NCBI RefSeq assembly: GCF_020382885.2
Contig: NC_058504.1
Coordinates: 18,921,019-18,985,018, forward strand
DNA from: Scatophagus argus
Lineage: Eukaryota; Chordata; Actinopteri; Scatophagidae
Direction: 5' to 3'
DNA: 64,000 nucleotides
Of the stretch, positions 1 through 15,300 are shown piece by piece; position 1 is the first letter of the stretch, and every line of letters begins with the position of its first letter. A program made the translations under genes and the position numbers. A model generated the notes under the pieces. It had not been told where the DNA came from and did not search any database. It saw nothing but the letters and a program-made list of their open reading frames with translations.

Positions 1-3000
1 CATTCCACAAGCTCTCTTAGCTTTTTCCGTCTAATAAATAAATGAATAAATAAATAAAATGCCACAATCATATAAACACAAGCAAAATAGCCGTCACAAA
101 TGTACCTCAGTTAAAAAGGCTACTGGACCCAGCAGTGATGGTTCACTGCCACCGAATGACAGTTGGTTGCTTGTACTTGTTCTTTGGCTCAATTTGTTAC
201 TGCCCACTACTGTAACAGCTAACAATATCCTGATGATAGTAAACAACAAATATGGCTATTGTTAGCACTCACAGCTGTCCAGCTAGCATGTTAGTCTTGA
301 GAAGTTTTTGGCTGTAGTTTCTCATTCTGGTGTGAGTAGCTAGCTTAAAGCTCCAGAAATACATGTGTAGCCTTGGGGAGGGCACGGGCAGAGTGCACAG
401 ACAGGTAGGGAGGAACACTTGCAATTATTTCATTCTGTCAGAATCAGATGTTTGGGCTGGGGCTTATTACATTCATGTAACAGCCAAAGACATGAGATTT
501 TTTTTCTTATTTTGTCAGAGCGTTTGATTTATTAATTGCTGTCAGGATATTAACAGATGCTTCTAAAATACCTTGCCAATCTTAATCTTCTTAACTTTGA
601 CTATGTTTTTTACACAGAATAGTGTCATTTTTTAGGTTGTGAAGTGTAGCTCTTTGGGTTTTTTGGCAAACACCTGAACCTTGCCCAGCTCTGTTAAATC
701 AACAGCCTCCTACTCTTGCCCAGATTTCCACCCTGCTATCAAGATGCTTTATGGAAATAATTTTAAAGCACATACACAATCTGTCACCAGGTGCTAGATT
801 TACCTGACACTGTTTTGCATGCTGAGGTCAGAGTTAAACATAGTCCTGTAGATTTTTTTCTTTTCTTTTTGACCACAAGAGATTTCATATAAATCTAATA
901 AATACACTTTTGAGAACAGCCCCAGTGGTTGGAATTTGTTTTCTGACTTTTTAAATGTACTCTGGGAGTTGAAACCCTGACAAAGCAGTGACCTGGGAAG
1001 TGGTATAGGCAGGGAGCTTTTGTGTGAGGAGACAAAGCCGGAGATGCAGGGCCAGGACGGGACGGGAGAGGGAAACAGACAGAGCGAGAGGCCAGGGCAA
1101 TGTTGTGGAATCTCCCCAGGGGCTTTTGGGTAAATGTTCATGGATGACAGCGTTTTGGAATGTTCACAAATGGAGAGTTTTAATTGGCCAGAGGCCCCGA
1201 CTGGTTTAGTAATCAAAAATGGGCTCTGGTGGCATAGAGCTCAGTCTTATGGATCCCACTGTGTGCTTTATTTGTGAGATTGTGTGACTTTCAGAAAATA
1301 ATTCACGTGTTGGGAGATTTTGCGTAGATAAAACGTTGAACCCGGCAATTTTTCATTCAAAATGAGACGTTTAGAGTTTAGAGGTTTTGTTTGGGCCTGA
1401 AGTATTTCTGTGTAAAAAGCAGTAGATGTGGTAGAACATGGAGATTGTAATGAGTTTTGCTCTGCCCCGTGCTGTGCAAGCAGCAGACGTGCCTTTCTAT
1501 CTCATCATAGTCATGCCATGTGACATGCAAATTGTGGCATTTTATTGTTTTGACAGCTGTTTTGTGGTCGAGATTTTAATTCCTGATTTATTTAAGGAAA
1601 CATTTTACACAGACATTATCCAAAGCCCTGTGACTCGCTGTTCAGCTGAAAATATTCACTCCAGAGAGTTGTCAGCTAAACCAAAACTTCCTGCCTCGTA
1701 AATGGATGGCGAGCATTGTTCTAAGCAGAGTAAATCTCTCATGTCACAAGCGGTGCGAGTGTTTCCTGAGCTCACCACTACTGAGCGATTTCCTCCCAGT
1801 AGTAGATCATATTATTTATGGATGTTACTGATGCTGTGTGTGATTGTTCTTTCACATTAACCTCTAACATCCCTGGTTGATTGTGAGTGGTGAGTCGAGT
1901 CAACATGAGTGTTGTGACTTGTCATGTGATGGCTGCTTTCAGGTCAGCTAACACTGATGGATAACTAGTATATCAAAGCTAAGGCAAAGTCTGAATGTCA
2001 CCTCTTTGTTCAGGTTTGGATTTATAAAGAGATGGTTGAATGAGACAGTACACACCTCGGCCAAGGCTAATAGTTCACTCTTCTAATCACTACATGTCTG
2101 GATATCTTTCCAAAAGTAATAGAGTTATCACATCAGTGTCAGTGTCATTTCTCATTCATCACCTATGGTCCACTAAGTGTTTTCTTCTTCATCCCCAATT
2201 AATATCATCATTTTGTTGTGTTGAGGAAACCTCAGGGTGTCAGCTTTGGGGCAGCAGGCTTATCCCTGCCAGCCAGCAGCAGTGCACAGGGTGTGAGGTA
2301 GGAGCACTTTACACGAGCTTTGTCTGAATTTATGCAAAATGTCAGCAATTTGGCACCTTCCAGCAGGGTTGCAGAGGTTTGGGCTTGTTTATTTGTGCTT
2401 TAGAACGTGAACACTCTGAAACAATCAGAAAGTAACTTTTTAATTCTCATGCTCACTGCTTTGTTCCCTCTGCTCATTCAGTGGTTCGCTTGACCACCGC
2501 TGCTCTCCCAAGCCGGGGAGGAGGGGCCATGAGTGTATGAAACTAGTAGCGCAGTATGAACAGAACCAATTCATAGTATTTACACTAGATTCTGTTTGGA
2601 TAAGTCATACTTGAACTAGAAAATGCAGCATAAATGATTAATCTAGCAAAGTGAAGCAATTATTATTTGGGATTTTCAGGTTGGTATTTCAAACAATTTT
2701 TATAAAACATTTTACTGCTTTAAATGTTTAAAGCCATTGCCCACTTAAGTTACGTCCTTTTATTGGCAAGTTATAAGAGATGTGTAAAATCTGGGTCATG
2801 CGTCAGCTGGAGCGTCGTGCTGAATACTTCCTTGCCCCAGCAAGACGCTGCAGATCTACAGTATGTGTTGTTGAATATACTGCAGATGTCCAGGTGAACA
2901 TAGCACCTGGTATATCTGAAGGAGAGAGCTAGTTATTTGTCCAACCACTGGGATCTCATGAAGCTTAACCAGTGTTAGTACCTCAGAGATACTGAGAAGT

Positions 3001-6000
3001 AATGTTCATTCCGTTGGGTTTCCTCTGTAGAAATATTTGAATAAACTTCATGACATTTTTCAATAAAACCCCATTCACTATAACAAAGTCTGCACTGTAC
3101 TGTCTGTCCTTCAGCTTTTATGCTCAGTTATGTTTGGAGACACTGAACAGCAGTCAAGTGAAACACATTAGAGCAAAGAAATGGACGGAGTTTGGCACTG
3201 CTACCCACCATGTTGTTAGAACACAGTCACATTCAGAAGTCCTCTGCCAGCTCTTTTTGACATTCCTAATGAACTGAGAGCTGAAAAGCATTATTGGTTT
3301 GGCCAAAAGTGCTATAAACTTGTCATTACTCTATTTTTGTAAGAGGCACAAGTGTAGAAACGGAGTAGGTGGAAGTATTGCCCTGCCCTGATTATCTCCA
3401 TATGAACAAGCGAGTCTCTAATAATGGTTTCCGCTTACAGAGTAATGTTGTTGAACATTTCTCCCTTTGCGGTGATTCTGCCGTAGCTCAGGGTACACCC
3501 ATGTACGCAGCACTTTGGCATGTAAGATAAATGTAATGCCTAGATTTATTTATCTTGGCTTTTAAAATTCAGTTTACGTAGTTCTTTCTGTTTTTGTATG
3601 TTACACTGATCTTGGAAACCTGAGAGCTAAGTGGGGACACAGATCCTTAAGCTAATTTTCATTGTGACATTCCACACCAGGGTAGTATAACTTTTAATGA
3701 TCTCTTTCTGGCCCAACAGTACATTGTTATGGTTGTTCCATTTCTCCTTGAGAAATCTGAAAAGTTAATTCATAGTATCACTGTTTCTGTGCGCAGAAGG
3801 CAGTAAAGTAATGGTCAGGTTGTCTTGGACCTCACTGGTTTGACACCTGAAAAAGAGTTAAGAAAATCTGGATGGGGAACACGAACAAGATGCACTTTTC
3901 CTCATCCTGCAGCGACCGCTGGCCTGATGCCTTTGGGCAAGAGTCTGTGGTTGTACTGAACAGACATGAATGTGTGGATGTTTGTAGCTTTCCCCTCCTC
4001 CTTCAGCTACTCCTCCTGGTTGTAAAAAAAGACTGAGCTCTTAGTTTAAAAAGGACTGAGCTCTTTAAAGGATTTATTATAACACGGGAGGAAATATCAT
4101 ATTGTGCCACAGCACTTTTCCAAACTGTGCTGTGAAAACTTGTGGTGTACAATGGGATAGACAGTGCATGTTCCCCCACTTCACTGTTTTTGTTTTTATA
4201 GTACTAGACTGATCTTGTGTGGGAGATTCCTGCTGCCTAAATCCTGGACAGTTATGGAGCCTTGGAAACATTTATTCCATCAGTTTGAATACTTGTGTGG
4301 GTTTAATTTCAAAATGACACATCCTCCAACTTTTGAACAAAGTGGGGCCTTTCCAAAGATGTTACTGAAAGCTGATAAAAGAAAAGCAGTTTGAGCCTCT
4401 TTTCATTTTAAATTCATTTATTTATTTATTAACAGTTTGTTTTAGACATTGAATTATAATTGGAAAAGCTGACGTTTTTTAATGAGTAAAGGGAAATTAA
4501 AGTCCATATATAGACCACAGCTGCAGAGTCCATATAGATGAAAAAGTAAGCAGTGGCCTGACAACAGGACAGTAGCAGGAAAGAATTTAAGAAGGGAATG
4601 ACTTAAAGAGCAACTGCTATCATTGTGAAAATGAAATATGCAGCTGTTTTAAGTGTAATCAATCCTGTCAATTGTGGCATCACCTCGCGTCCCTTCTACT
4701 TTGCCTGAAAGAGTTGACAAATTATTAGGCCTAGAATTTTACTCATGAAACATCATTAAGAATTAACATTGCAAGTTCACAGTGCCTGACAGAAGTGAAT
4801 AGAAAATTATCCAACAAATGGCACAAAGTCCCATACCCCCCAGGATAATTGCACCCTAGACAGAGATGAGGAGAAAGAGGAGAGTGCTGTGGCTGCAGGG
4901 TGTGCAAATTTGCAACAGTCTGTATGAGTAATGCTCAGTAGACTGGCAGCACTTACATGCTAAAGCAGGGAGCATAATACACCAATTAATAGTCAACCTT
5001 TGTATTCAAAGTGTCGCTTTGTATAATTGACACTACTGAGTATGTTATGTGCTAAATTTTATATGCTGGACTTTTGAACATCAGTCAGGTCAGCTTGGAG
5101 TATGTCCACATATTTTTCATGTTTTTTTTTTAATTAAATTGCCCCTGTATTCAATGTCTCAAATTACCTGTGTTCTGCTGGGATTGGATCTGTATGCACA
5201 TAGACTATGAGTGGGATACAGTTTATCATTGAGCCATTTACAAATGTTGATGTCTGTGTGAAATCTCAGAGGCTTGGTTCTTTCACGGTGACAGAAGTTG
5301 GTCAACGTTTTGTGACATGCGACTACCTTTGCAGTTTTAGAAATGAGTTCAGAAAGGTACAGAAATAATCCCTGAGGGACTGTTAGGACTCCAGATTGGA
5401 GTAGATGAGTGTTCAGGTTTTCTGTTTATATCTTTTGCATGTGTCTGCGACTTTTACGGCCCTTAATTGCTTGTATGTGAGGGGGTGAGGGGTTTTGTAT
5501 GTGTGTTGGTGGTGTTATTATTGGAGTGATTGGGTTATGTGGGGGGGTGAGTTACTGTGTGTGGTGGATGTGCTGGCTGGCAGACATGGGGAGGGGGGGT
5601 CAGAGGACAGGACCTCTCTCAGAGGAGTGGCTGTTAACCCCTGACCTCGCTGGTTAAGCCTGCAGGGTGGTGGTGGTAGAGGCGGAGGTGTGGGGGGGGT
5701 TGCACCCCGAGGTCCGTCTGGTTTAGGGGCACATGATGGCAGGCAGAGAGGGTGGTGAGGTGTCTAATCTGGTTTTTGTCTATGAGGCGTTTCCTCCTCC
5801 CCCACCGTCCTTCCTCTGAGAGCAGAGTTAGAGAGGCAGGACAATGTCAAAGGGAAGTGACTTATTTTATGATCCTTTTAAAGGGAATGGTGGTCTCCCC
5901 ACAAAGGCAAGGCAGAGAAGCAATGGAAAACTGATGAATACCATGACACACAGTCACATGTTTGTTTACAAGATGCTTCTCCCTTGATTTGACTACCATA

Positions 6001-9000
6001 AATGGCAGTTTTCCTCCCCTGGGCCACACTTGAACAACGCTCTGACTCTGTGTCTTATTACATCTTTATTTACTTGGGAAGCTGGAGGGATAAGAGGCCA
6101 CTTGAAGGAACTCGGTAAGACCACTGACAGCCAGTTCACCTGTCACCCTTTTACACAGAGATTCACAATACTGCAGAAAAGAAGACCCGTTATTTCACCG
6201 GCTTTCCTTTTTAACACTCAGTCAAAAAATGCCAGCATAAAGCTAGCCCTAGAGTGTGTGCAGCTTTAATATTTCTTTAGATACCATGCCAGCGTGGCAT
6301 GTAACACAACAACTCTGGTGTCTGGTGCATCTCCTGAAACGTTGGCTCTTTTTTGACCTCCACTGCTGGCTTAAAGTTGGAACAAATGTGTACTTGCATA
6401 TCATCTTTGCGCATTTTATACAAAACAGTGAGGTGGCACAACTGTGCAATGTTCCTGTGTTTAACAGGGTTTGTAAAAGGGCCTAAAGACTACTCCTTGC
6501 ACTGACAATAGATGACTGATGATAGTCCACTGACCAGTCTTATTGTGAAATAGTGAGGTTGACACATGATACACGAAGTCTGCTGTGATTTTGATTTTTT
6601 TTTTTTTATAAAATAGGATGTAACTGCTCTTGTTAACCGTTCGCTCTCTTGTTACTGTTCCACCTTATGCCATTTTTTTCCAAGTGGTATGAGAAATGGG
6701 CTGCCAAAATGTTTTTACAAAGTATGCATTAGCTAAGAATCTTCAGTTTTCATGGACTTAATCCTCTGAGCTAACAATGTGACATTTGTGCAGACATTCT
6801 TGTGAAATATTGACCATCTCACTTTTATTTGTGTACTTTGGTAACTCGGACTATTTTCCACATGGATATAGCCCTTTTGATTGTACGCCGGTGCTGTGGG
6901 TAGGCAGGGGGCCCTGCTGGAGGAGAGACTGGATGACTGTTTTACCTAAAAGTTCTGTGTGTGTGTGTTGCTCGCTGTACCTCCCTCCAATCATGCTGGT
7001 ACAAAGGGCCATGTGTTGAGCAGTGATGTGATGTGTGAATATGTTTAGGTAGGGGCTGCCAACTATGCCTCGATATGAGTGTGTGTGTGTGTGTATGCGT
7101 GCACGCGTATGTGTATAGTAGGGGGTCGGGTGGAATGGGTGACGGTAGCAGGGAGAAAGATGAGTTTGGGGAGAGCACTGTGAGAGCAGTGACTTGAGGC
7201 TTATTTGGACTTGATCCCAGACAGAGGGTCCAGTTTATGGCGCCAGGGTGCATCCCTCTCTCTGGTGCCCTGTTTAGATGATTTTATTGCTGTGAGTCAC
7301 TTCTGACCTTGCAGTCCTTTTTTTTTTTTTCTTTAAGCATTTTAGCTTTAGTATAATTCAGCTACTGAGATGGTCCGAAGTGTATGCAGTGTGAGTAGCT
7401 TAAAGGTTGTGCTGGTACATCTGAGACTCTGAAAGCTGCACATTTGATCTGGAAGCGTGCTCCTTTCCTCATCTTTATGAAAGTATAAAGTCTTGTTTTT
7501 CGAATAGAAGTGGATGGGCGTTTCTGTTACATGCACAAAAAGAATGAAAACAGTCTCGAGACAGAAAAACAAATCCACATGGCGTCACATTAAACAAGGC
7601 GAGCAGCAAGAAAGACCCTAAGTTGACGATCTCGCCAGATGAGCTGAAACAAAACAACCTGAAACAACAACACAGCAGCATCATCTTCAACCTAATGTCT
7701 AAAAGATAAGGTTTCTTCATTCTAAAAGTGAGAAAGAGCAATAATCTTTACCAAATTCTTTCACTAATAAAGGGTGTAAAAAGATTTATAATTCTAATGC
7801 TTTATATACTTTAGACATGCTATCTTTTGCTGTCACCCAGAGGAGGTTTTTTTATGGTAAATGTTTGTAATGTCTTAACAAAGCTGTTCAGACAAAATGC
7901 TAAGGGGGATATATTCACTATTGTTGATTATTATTATAAGGTTACAGTTTCCATTTACTGTCTGTTAAGTTTTCAAGTTCCCTGTTCCTAAGTTTTGAGC
8001 TCCCTGTAACTTTGCACAAAATACTGACACATTTTAATATTTTACACAAGATATATAACAAATGTGAGAATCAGTGTCTGTATTGTCTCTTTAGGCTAAA
8101 TTAGCCTGGGATGTTTCATTGAAAGTTGGAAAACTAACTACAGGTAATATCAAAGCTCCCGTCCGTGTACAACATGGAAGCCCCTGCAAGTAGCAGTAAC
8201 CTGTGCATTCACAGAGGCCTCAAGTCAGTGAGCACAAGCTGGTGGGGAAAACTAAACAGGCCGTTGGTGCCTGGATGCAGTGAAAGGATCCCTGTGTTCT
8301 CCCAAATTCCGACAGCCGCATTTTAAAACAAAACATTATTTCAGCTGCAACTTTGAATTCGTCCTCCCCTGACCCTCCTTTTTAATTGGATGTGAAACTC
8401 ACTTTTGACAAAGTTTGAATTTGCTGTTCTATCAAAGACAGTGCTTAGGTTTTGAATAATGGTTTTGATTAGAAAACTCAGAGTAGGTTGTCTTGAGGTT
8501 TTTGTCTCAGACCAAAGCCACGTCCACACTCACCCACAATGCAGATCGGTTTGAAAATGTTTTAACAGTTAAAGGTTGTCTGTCTACACACGCGTGTTCA
8601 GAGCATTTCTCCAACTGCACTAACAGAGAAACGCGTCACATCTCTCCCTTTCGGCAACAGCTTGTCAGTTTTCAGCAAGTGGCATTCTGTTTGTCTTCAG
8701 AGTGCTTGTTTAAGGAGAAAACGTTAAAAAAAGAGAGCATTACTCATTTAAAAATGAATCACGTGATTGCCAGTCAGAAGGCTGAGGTCCTGGAAATGAT
8801 ACACGTGCATTTTTTAAAAAGTTGACTAAAACTGACACTGGCTGGTGTCGACATAGGTGAAGAGCTTATACTCCCCTCTCAAGAGTTTGTTTTAGAAGGA
8901 CACAGCACTCAGAGAAAGCCACAGCACTGAACTATCAGTCAGGACAGGATAAGTGTGAGCCTCTATAAAGTGGCCAGCTTAAGACTGCTCTGCGCTGTGA

Positions 9001-9362
9001 GTGTTGCAATTAATCCGCATAAGTGCAGTTCAGGGGGTTTTCACAGCCAAAGTGATTTGATTTGATTTGATGAAGTCATTACTTGATATTTGAAAGGTTT
9101 CATCCCAGGCAAAGTTGTGTTAATGGTGGAAATACATAATATATGCATCTAACCACACAGATGCTAACAAAGCCACTCAGTAGGTGTCTTAAAGTATATT
9201 ATTCAAATGTAGTCACTTTAAGAGGCCCACTGTTATGTTCTCAACTGGTCTTGTCTGTATTCTAACATAACTGACTAGAAGTTATTTTTATCAGTGTGAC
9301 TCGTAATGACTGTTTCCTGAATCACATGGTATTAAATTGTGTATTCTCCTCATCTCTTGCAG
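1..9362 (+). other. Intron 1 of the glypican gene (no exon seen)
   Basis: This stretch precedes the first recognisable glypican exon. That exon starts inside a codon (one base of the codon comes from an earlier exon), so the region must be intron if the first exon lies to the left. I looked for the usual first exon (signal peptide plus a Cys-containing N-terminal segment) and did not find it. Contents are AT-rich unique DNA, a G-rich patch at about 5575-5710, a short (GT)n at 7079-7094, a T run near 7318-7331, and a short tandem of gatttgat units at about 9056-9071. Long first introns are common in glypicans. Enhancers could be present but cannot be recognised from one sequence. Confidence 0.65.
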
Positions 9363-12300
9363 GAGCCCCCTTGAAAGTGTGTCCGCAGGGTTTCTCCTGC
9401 TGCACTGTGGAGATGGAGGAGAAGCTGAGCCAGCAGAGCCACACGGAGATCAAAGCTCCCGTCTCCAGGCTTAGCACCAACCTACAATCCACCTTCAAAC
9501 AGAGGCACGACCACTTTGACAGTAAGCAAACAGACTAAACACAAATAGTCACACACACATATGCACATCAGCCACTTTTCAGGCTACACTGTGCCACTGG
9601 CCAGTGTCCCTACAGAAGCACTTGCATGTGTTGCACGATTTTTGACGGACGCTCCCACCTGCCAGTGCACTGCCTGGAACGGAGACAGTCAGTCTGTGTC
9701 TGTTGGCCCGTCCACCTGTCTCTCAATGTCTCAGCTCCCTCGTCGTTGTCCCCCCTGCCCCCTCTTGCAGCTTGGTCTCCCACTACCCGCTTCCCTTCCC
9801 TTCCCTTCAGAGAGACATGTACGCTTCCAGACGGACCACACACATCTTCAGATTTAGTCTTCTCTGTACTTCCTGTTCCTCTGTGTGTGAGCCCATGTGT
9901 GTATGCCTGTAAATATTGGGATCAGGTTTCCCTGGGAGCGCATGGGAACATGCAACAGTGCTGAGTCACCAAGGAAGTGGGGCAGCATTGAATACCTTCA
10001 GCCACCCAACCGTGCCACCGCTGCATCTCTGCTGGAAAGAAGCTTGATGAGATAAGATGGAGAGGAGACCATAAAGAGTGATGGAAAAAGGAAAAAAAGC
10101 ATCAGATTTTCAAATTTCTAAACGCATTTGTGAAGGGTGGTTATGTGTTATGTGAATCGTTAGGTGGCGTTTGTATGTATGCATTCAAGTCTGTGCATAT
10201 GCAGGTCAGAGACCTTCAGATCTTATGTGTCTGTGAAAGGGAATGAGGGATAGTTGGTAATGGGGAGCGTGTGTATTGCAGCCAGATGTGAACAGGAATG
10301 TGACGTGTCGGAATGCAGTGGCTGCTCGAGCCGTCCCGCCCCTCTTTGTCTCCTCTCGCACTGCCCTTTGTCCCCATCTCCTGCCTCACTCTCCCAAAAA
10401 CCCCTCTCTTTGCCCCACAGACCACAGCAGCCAAAGCAGGAGACGACTTCTGCAATGTTTCTATCTACTTTATATTGCATTTATTCCCTTTATTTTCCGT
10501 TATTATTAAAATTAAACTCTGTTTCAGATAAATTTTGTAAGATAACTTACATAGTCGGAGACAAATCCTCTTCAGCTCAGCAGCCTCCTCCTCTGCTTCT
10601 GTGTAAAGCGTATTGATTTTTGGTTATTTTTTTGCCTTTTTATCTCTTTAAATCAAACTACATTGAGCTATTACATTGAAATGAAGAGGTATTATTAATA
10701 TTGTTAATGCATAAACAATTTTCATTAAACAACAGCTGGGACATGTATGTATTATGGAGAGCCCAGTGTTGTGACTGATGCCTTCATGAGAAGACATTGC
10801 TTTAGTGTAATTCATTGTGAAGTCTGCTCAATCTCTAATTTAGTAGGCAATATGTTAGTATGTGACACAGAACACACGCAGTCCAACTAATAAACTCGAG
10901 TACATTTTTTCCTTATATTTATATATACCACAACATTTATTTGATAGCTTAAGTTCCTACTGACTTGACAAATAGACAGAATATAACTTCTGATGTTTAA
11001 CCAATCAGATTGTGTCGTGGGCAGGATGTTGAGAGAGACTGCAGGCAAAAAGAGGCTTCTGTATCAGAGCCATAGCAGCACATTGGCTACCAGACAAAAA
11101 CACCCAGAAAAATGCTGAATGTTGTGTCTTATAATTGGTCAGGCTGATAAACACTGTATCCTTACTACTGATTATTTTCTCATTTAATCATTTGGTCTGT
11201 AAAATGACAGCAAATTGGATAAAATGCCCACCACAAGTTCCCAGAGCAGAGAGTTTTTGAATGTTTTTTTCTAGCCAACAGTCAGGAACAAATATATATT
11301 TGTTGTTTGGTGTCATGAAAGACAAAAAAAAAATTATTACATAAATAGTTATTTCTTAAAACCCTTTTGCTGAATTTTTTTTGTTGTTTTGTTTTGTTTT
11401 TGTCATAGAAAGTTTTACTGTAGTAGAGTAATCATTGCAACTGTTCCTGTGCAATTGCATATAATCTGAGCAAATGAAACCTTTCCTCGCTGTGCCTTGT
11501 ATAGCTACCATAGTTGGTACTTTCATGCAGTACTTGTCTCAGTATGAACGAAAGTTGCCATGTTTGCTTTGCATTTAGGTGTTGAACTATTTGTTTACTT
11601 CATATTTAGTCACGGGTGTGTTTTGCACCATTTTTAAATATGTGAGAAAAGAGGGGTTCTCAGACTTTGATTCTTTTGAAATGAAAGCAGAACCACAATT
11701 TCATCCAATACAAAAACTATCAAATCTTGAACAACTGTAATCTGTTTGGCTGTTGAGATGACAGTGAAACCTTTCCCTGTGCTTCATTTACCTTCCTCCC
11801 CTTTTGTGCCCCCTCCTCATCACTGTAGGCAAGTTGTTACTGTGTCTCAACTGTTAGATGTGGGATCTCTTTACAAAGGCCTGCTGTGCTCTCTTCCACT
11901 TGGGCCGTTGGACCGTCTCTCTCACTGGATATGCTGACAGGCTCAGGTTGTTGTCCTATTATTTCTTGTTGTCACATCAAGACACCCAGAAGGGGGCACT
12001 TCCCGTCAGTGCGACTTTCTCAGGAAGTGTTTATCGTTATATTTACCTTTACTGAAGATGACGGCCCACACTGATGACCTCAGCTAACTTGGCTAAGAGT
12101 AGTGGGATACACGTGCATAAACACAGCTCCATTTCTACACTAAAACAGACGGAACAACATGCGCTCGCACACTAACAAACTCAGGAAGTGGTGTATGTGA
12201 TTAGGTAGGCTCTCATCATGCGCCTGGAGCTAGGAGTCATGGCCAATTAAGACCAGTACCAGAAATAGTTCTCCCCTCTCTGTGTCTCCTCACTGTGTGT

Positions 12301-15300
12301 TTGTCCTGGCCTCAGCCTGTCTGTCCTGCTGCAATGACCCCATCCAGCAGAGCAAGCCTATGTCTGGGACTTAAGCACTTGGATTAAGGCCCCTTGTCTC
12401 CCCACATACACACACACACACAACAAGAGACATCCATCCGAAGCACTGAAATCCAACAGCAGGAGGGACAGAATCCCATCCCATGAGAAAAGGGAGAAGT
12501 GCAGGGACTAATTGGCACAAATAGGATGCAATTACTGCCTATGCTGGGAGGAGCAGAGTTTGTAGGGGCATGGGTAGTGGTACAGGGGGAGAGGGGAAAG
12601 TTCCTTGGAGGAGGAAGTAGGAGGGAGGAGTGGGAGGAGATCAGTCAGCTCCCCTGTTCTTGTGATGGATTGGGCCTAAGATCATCTCCTAATATAGGGC
12701 ATTCAGTGCAACATGTGGAAATGATGACAGGGTGAGGGGAGACACACTCGCAGAGGCAGAAGTTGTCCTTTGTCCTTACATTTTGCTGCAGCTTATGCTC
12801 TCTCTCATGTAACCTTTCACCCAGATTCTCTCAGACCATTGGCTGAGGGACAGGCGCATTTTTTAATGGAAAAATCCTGAGGGAGTGCTCAGTTCCTCGG
12901 CCTGTTGGCAGACGGCTGCATGTCATAAACTGTTTTTAATGACAATGCAAGATGCCTGTGTAATGCTGCTCATACTTCAGAACCTCAGCTTGGGCCAAAG
13001 CGCCCCCCCCCTGGAGCCCCCACCCCCCCACCTCTTGCCTCCCCTGCTGCCAGTGCTCACACACACCCTGCACAGGCCGCTCTCTTTTTAAACGGTGGGT
13101 TTGTCCAAACTCATTACAAGGCTTATCTGTTTAGCATATAGGCATTACTGAACTAATAAACTGTGGAAAGGAAATAGAGAAGTTTAGGGTTGTCCTCCTG
13201 CTTTGTGCCTCTTCCTCCTCCTCTTCACCTCCTCCGTCTCTTTTCACTGACTTTAAACTTGTGGCTACTATGACATTCCAGGGGTGGGGGTGGACCTTTT
13301 GTTTTAATCTCTGTCAATGGAGCGTGGAACTTTGTGCCCTCTCCCCTGGCTTTGTGTGTGTGTGTGTGCGCCTGTGTCCGTGTGTGTTGGAGGGGTGGGG
13401 TTCGGAGTGGCAATGATGGCGGGGAAGTAAATGGGGGGGGTTGCTGCAGTGTTTCCGGTATCCTTGGCGACACAGTAGGGATTTGGAGTTAAAAAAGCCC
13501 TCAACTTAACCCGCCTCAAGCCGCCCTCACCCCTCCCCTGCCTCATTTTTTCTTTTTAGTATATCAGCCTGAAGTGGAAGTGACAGCGCTGCCTGGGATC
13601 TGTGTGTGCGTGTTTGTGTGCGCTGGTGGCAGGGAGCGTTTAGTGACTCCCTCTGTGAGAGCATGGGAACTTTACATTTCAAAGCCAAGCAGAGGGCACC
13701 CAGAGAAACTGCAGCAGGGCATAAGTTTTGTGAGCGTGGGGCAACGAGGAGGAGATGGAGAGTGGATTAAAAATAAAAGAAGAGTGATGGGTTGAACGTA
13801 TGCTTGCATGCATGTGAGACCGAAGGTGAAGCATTTTTTAGAGGCTCTGAGGAATTCTCATTTTGTTCAGATTAAGAAAGTTTTTGTGGGGGGGGGGTCT
13901 TGGGAGAGGGGGGGTCTGGATTATTGGGGATGGGGGAAAGCGGCGAGGGGGCTGATGGACATTCCTCAGGATGAAGTAGGTCATTGTTCCCTGTCTCCAG
14001 TGAAGAGAGCTCTCTGAAGGAACTGATGAAGTGAAAGCAACGGAGGGAGGGAGATGCAAGGCTGGGGTGGAGGGGGGGGTTACAGGTCCATATACGGGAG
14101 GGGAGGAGGGGGGTTGCATTATTCAGTAATCCTATTGAAAATGCCTCTGACGGACAGTCCAAGAGAACCAGGGAGAAAGGAAGGCGAATGGAATGTGACA
14201 ACAGAAAAATGCCATTGATGGTGGTCAGTTTGAAGCGGCTTGATGTGGAGAGACGTCTCAGCTGAATGGCAAGTCTGCAGAGCGAGGAGCGACACTGCTT
14301 GTTGAGCCTGAGAGAGATGCTCCTGGTCCACCTTTCACCCCTCCTGCTTTGCTCCTCTCATCTCCTCTTTTGATAACACATTCCTACGCTTTTCATCCAC
14401 GGCTTTGTCCTTAAGCCGTTTCTGTCGAGATACTCGAATTGTTAGGTGAAGTTAAATAACTGTTTTGAAATGGTAGCAGCATCACAGGCGTAGTGTCAGA
14501 AGGTACACCAGGATCTGCAGATGTACTATAATACAGCCCTGTGGCAGTAATGTGGCACTTGTGAAATCTTCGTGTTGTTAGTCAACAGCAATATTTTACA
14601 TACTTACATGAAGTGTGGTCATGCTGGAATTTAATAACTTGATGAGCCCCTGACAATGTGCTTGTGTGTTGCCTAATGTTTTGTGATGGGATACCTACTA
14701 AGTGTGAATTTGCGGTGCTCAAACAAGAAGTCATGAACTCGCAATCTCTGTAAATGTTTCAAACTTTATGTTATCCATCATACTGACTGAATTTTCTTTG
14801 TAACATTTCTAAAATCAATCCCTCCCTGTAGAGGGACATAAAATGTGAATAATGTAAGATTGTTAATTCTGGTTCTTTGGCAGCCTCGATATTCAGTCAT
14901 TCCACTAATCCCTGTGCTCTTTCTCTTTTCCACAGAGTTTTTCCGTGAGCTTTTGAAAAATGCAGAGGTCTCACTGCACAACATGTTCGTGCGAACATAC
15001 GGGATGATGTATGTGCAGAACGCAGAATTGTTTAAGAACTTTTTCGAGGCCCTGACTCGTTACTACGTGTCGGGCAGCTCTGCCATCAACCTGGACTCTA
15101 TGCTGTCAGACTTCTGGGCTGACCTCCTGGAGAGGATGTTCCGACTGGTCAATGTGCAGTACGAATTCAGCGACGCCTACATGGAGTGCGTCAGCCAGCA
15201 CACGGAGCAGCTGCAGCCCTTCGGCGATGTGCCTCGCAAGCTCCGCATCCAACTGACACGAGCATTCGTGGCTGCGCGCACCTTTGTGCGTGGCCTGGCG

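Noticed and set aside
1..9362. Many short open frames, considered as glypican exon 1 or separate genes
   Set aside because: None has a signal peptide with the expected Cys-containing glypican start and a matching phase-1 donor, and none resembles a known protein.
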